This document shows positions 23,501-25,348 of a DNA stretch of 25,348 bases, piece by piece. The stretch's first letter is position 1; each line of letters begins with the position of its first letter. The stretch comes from a virus. The notes beneath the pieces were generated by a model. That model ran no database searches. It was not told the DNA's origin and was given only the letters and a program-made list of their open reading frames with translations. The DNA lies in IMG/VR virus record IMGVR_UViG_3300010153_000099, positions 1-25,348 of that record. One strand, written 5' to 3'. The translations under genes were made by a program, and so were the position numbers.

Positions 23501-23784
23501 TATATTAAATCCTTATCTTCTTGCTCTGGAAATCCAGAACCTCTCTCTATATAAAAAGAGTCACCAGTATCATCTGTTAGAGTTACACCAGTTATTTTTA
23601 AAATATTTTCATTCAACCCATAATATCTTTGATTAGCAACTGTAGTATCTGTATAAGATGTCTTGATAATATCAGTTGATTCTGATAGAGCATCCATAGC
23701 CCTATTAATAAGTTTTCTAATTTCAGTCTCACCCATATGAGGGTGGTGTTGTTGCACAAGCTCTATCATCTCCTTTTGCCTCAT
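23500..23784 (-). CDS. Small phage adaptor-type protein
   Basis: 94 residues. It opens with an amphipathic helix (MRQKEMIELVQQHHPHMGE), continues with RKLINRAMDALSESTDI, and has TTVANQRYYGLNENILKITG at about 47-66. That last motif ('v..q..Y.L...il.i..v') is typical of phage adaptor/connector proteins that sit below the portal. GGAG lies ten bases before the ATG, and the TAATG overlap couples it to the gene before. Together with the genes on either side it forms a neck set. Confidence 0.72.
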   Translation of the reverse strand: MRQKEMIELVQQHHPHMGETEIRKLINRAMDALSESTDIIKTSYTDTTVANQRYYGLNENILKITGVTLTDDTGDSFYIERGSGFPEQEDKDLI

Positions 23785-24830
23785 TATTCCGCTGCTCCTC
23801 CCCCAAGCCTATTCATTTCTTCTCTAAAAAGCACCCTAAGCTCTTCAAGTTGAGATTTTATCATTCCCATAACTTCCACATCTTCTTCATCTTGAACTGC
23901 ATTAGATAGCTTAACCATTAATATATTTATAGAAGATTTCAATACAACCGCATGTTCGGCTGTTTTAGGGAAATCCGATATTTCCTCATCATTACTCAAA
24001 TCTGCTGTTCTACCTACTCTTTTCACACTTATATTGTCTATAGTGCCTACAAAATCACTTTCTGGAATAATAGTAATGACATTTGCAACTGTAGACCCAG
24101 AAACTAAAGTAACACTGCCAGAAGCAGATTGTATAGCGCTAGCTGTTCCATTCCCTACCTTAAAAGAAACCCCTCCACCACTAGTATGAGTTAAATCCCA
24201 TTTTACAATATAAGAAGCTCCATTAGTTATTGCCTTTGGATATCCAGAATGAGAAAAAGTAATATCAGTAGTATTACTTGCTGCGTGTTCTAAATTTTTA
24301 TTATCCGAACTCCAAGTCCAACCTGCTTGAGAATTTTGCCAATTACTACTAGTCACGTCAACTTCAAAATCACCATCATATCGACCAGCACTACTAAGTA
24401 ATTGCTCTCCTTCTGTAAGGTAGCTTATATAGTATATACGAGCATTATCACTGTCCGATGGTGTTGGAGCCACCTTTAAAATAGTAGTTCCAGTTGCGGT
24501 ATCTAAAGCATATATAGGAGAAAAGTTAGTTCGATAATAAATACTATTTGAATCATTTGCCCTTGAATAATCTGGTAATGTTACCTGAGTTGCTCTTCTC
24601 TCTACCCCTGAATCACTCCTTGACACATCTAGTATTTTAGAGCCTTCAGGCATACTCCATGTTGTACCTTGAGCATCGCTTAAAAGAATAGGAGAAGGAG
24701 CATATTTCATTAGCAAATCATTTGGAAGTAAATCCATCACCTCATTGATAGCAGATTGATACAAATTATCCTCACCAGTAAGCCCAGTGGTACCTATAAG
24801 AGATTCAATTCTATCTTTAATAAGACCCAT
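23784..24830 (-). CDS. Neck/adaptor-type protein with inserted carbohydrate-binding-like domain
   Basis: 348 residues in three parts. Residues 1-145 (NLYQSAINEVMDLLPNDLLM, SKILDVSRSDSGVERRA, DNARIYYISYLTEGE) resemble a phage adaptor, as does the C-terminal helix region 280-348 (AEHAVVLKSSINILMVKLSN). Residues about 147-275 look like an inserted beta-sandwich of the CBM4/9 or discoidin-like kind: W171-T-W173 start, ITNGASYIVKWDLT, GGGVSFKVGNGTA and the closing FVGTIDNISVKRV. That closing strand is a hallmark of such domains in phage proteins. The insertion would project from the neck and may bind glycans or hold a fibre. AAAAGG lies six bases before the ATG. Confidence 0.75.
   Translation of the reverse strand: MGLIKDRIESLIGTTGLTGEDNLYQSAINEVMDLLPNDLLMKYAPSPILLSDAQGTTWSMPEGSKILDVSRSDSGVERRATQVTLPDYSRANDSNSIYYRTNFSPIYALDTATGTTILKVAPTPSDSDNARIYYISYLTEGEQLLSSAGRYDGDFEVDVTSSNWQNSQAGWTWSSDNKNLEHAASNTTDITFSHSGYPKAITNGASYIVKWDLTHTSGGGVSFKVGNGTASAIQSASGSVTLVSGSTVANVITIIPESDFVGTIDNISVKRVGRTADLSNDEEISDFPKTAEHAVVLKSSINILMVKLSNAVQDEEDVEVMGMIKSQLEELRVLFREEMNRLGGGAAE
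24006..24392 (-). other. Inserted binding-like beta-sandwich domain
   Basis: This part encodes residues about 147-275 of the adaptor-type protein. It is richer in Ser, Thr and Gly than the flanks and ends in TIDNISVKRV, after which the adaptor-like helices resume. The boundaries are approximate and read by eye. Confidence 0.55.
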
Positions 24831-24901
24831 TATTTGCCTTTTCTTCTATTATCAGGCTTTATCCCATTAACAGGAGTTCCTATATCGCTTGATTTTACCA
24901 C
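24830..24901 (-). CDS. Possible 23-residue microprotein
   Basis: A GTG at 24901-24899 overlaps the TAG of the preceding gene (TAGTG). The frame then runs 23 codons (SSDIGTPVNGIKPDNRRKGK) to a TAA that overlaps the next ATG (TAATG). The basic tail and Gly-Pro turns look protein-like, and the ORF fills the whole gap. No Shine-Dalgarno is visible, so reinitiation after the upstream stop would be needed. It could instead be a spacer. Confidence 0.35.
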   Translation of the reverse strand: MVKSSDIGTPVNGIKPDNRRKGK

Positions 24902-25348
24902 TATGCTATAACTACATTTTTATGATTATTAATTACCATCCAATTACCATTTGTAAAAATAAGCCAACAATCTAAACCTACATTATTAAATTTTATATTA
25001 GTTCCATTATAAAAATTAGTTGGCTGGACATAAGTATCATTACCATTATCTGTTATCATTTTTATATATTTTATTTGACCTTCTTCTCCATCAGCCATTG
25101 TATGAGTAATATCGCCAATAGCACTACTACTTAGAGTTGTTATTGCAAGTGTAATACTAACAAAAGACCCTGCTGCACCCAGCGCTTGAGTTCCATTTTG
25201 ACCCATTGTAGCTACTGGAAATGAATTAGACCCTTTAGTCAATGTGCCAGTAGATTGTACGCCAGCTGTAGAAACCTTAAGGGCAGATGAAGAATTAGAC
25301 TTCGCTCCTTTCACTGCAGCTAAAGACCCACTTAAATTAGCATCAGTA
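24901..25348 (-). CDS. Beta-rich virion protein, N-terminus beyond window
   Basis: The frame is open to the right edge (first codons read TDANLSGSLAAVKGAK), so the start lies outside; the internal GTG at 25314 is probably not the start. At least 148 residues are visible. The C-terminal part (MADGEEGQIKYIKMITDNG, then YVQPTNFYNGTNIKFNNVG and FTNGNWMVINN) follows a pattern ('G-EGQ-K ... P-N...G..I.F...G......F..G.W') that I recognise from head-fibre or decoration proteins of phages, without a firm family name. It precedes the neck genes, consistent with a capsid-associated protein. It ends with TAG. Confidence 0.7.
   Translation of the reverse strand, partial: TDANLSGSLAAVKGAKSNSSSALKVSTAGVQSTGTLTKGSNSFPVATMGQNGTQALGAAGSFVSITLAITTLSSSAIGDITHTMADGEEGQIKYIKMITDNGNDTYVQPTNFYNGTNIKFNNVGLDCWLIFTNGNWMVINNHKNVVIA

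Noticed and set aside
1-25348. TGA read as Trp throughout (genetic code 4)
   Set aside because: Long genes, including one of 1,500 codons, are uninterrupted under the standard code and use TGG for Trp; only one TGA looks like a possible sense codon.
1-25348. CRISPR array, tRNA genes, insertion sequences, strong terminators
   Set aside because: No regularly spaced repeats, cloverleaf-like segments, transposase motifs or GC-rich hairpins followed by T runs were seen.

Overview
This 25.3 kb window is a stretch of late (virion and lysis) genes from an AT-rich tailed bacteriophage or prophage. Every gene I can support lies on the minus strand, so transcription runs from right to left. Genes are packed with almost no gaps, and many junctions are stop-start overlaps of the form TAATG. 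The gene content suggests a podovirus-like particle: a neck/adaptor set, a very large tail-nozzle-like protein, many fibres, and then a run of ejection-type (internal virion) proteins ending in a protein of more than 1,050 residues. Fibre phrases such as 'NITSVGTLTGLDVTG' and 'ITDLGTPVATTDAATKQFV' are of the kind common in marine and environmental phages. No host marker, tRNA, integrase, replication gene or terminase is present, so the host is undetermined.

Layout in the direction of transcription (high to low coordinates). 25348-23120: the end of a beta-rich virion protein, a tiny 23-codon ORF, a neck/adaptor-type protein carrying an inserted carbohydrate-binding-like domain, and two small neck/adaptor-type proteins. 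23111-22221: a fibre. 22197-19236: lysis and accessory cassette holding a coiled-coil protein, an M15-type peptidase (endolysin), an XhlA-like membrane protein, a zinc-ribbon protein, a calcineurin-like metallophosphoesterase, a two-helix membrane protein (holin candidate), a small exported protein, and a knot of short overlapping ORFs. 19236-14734: a 1,500-residue tail-nozzle-like protein. 14734-6069: fibre/adhesin array of five larger fibre-type proteins and three small companions, in which one two-gene unit (large adhesin plus small companion) appears twice as diverged paralogues. 6056-5895: a zinc-ribbon microprotein interrupted by TGA. 5864-1: four ejection-type proteins, the last running off the window.

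How they would work together: the adaptors and nozzle join the fibres to the portal; the fibres and the inserted binding domain recognise the cell surface; the ejection proteins pass into the envelope and help DNA entry; the peptidase with the membrane proteins releases progeny. Functional calls rest on motifs and gene order read by eye, without database searches.

Most unusual points: the duplicated adhesin module; the TGA-split zinc ribbon, in a region where no confidently called gene ends in TGA; a probable one-base frameshift and overlapping small genes at 19236-19568; and the carbohydrate-binding-like insertion in an adaptor protein.
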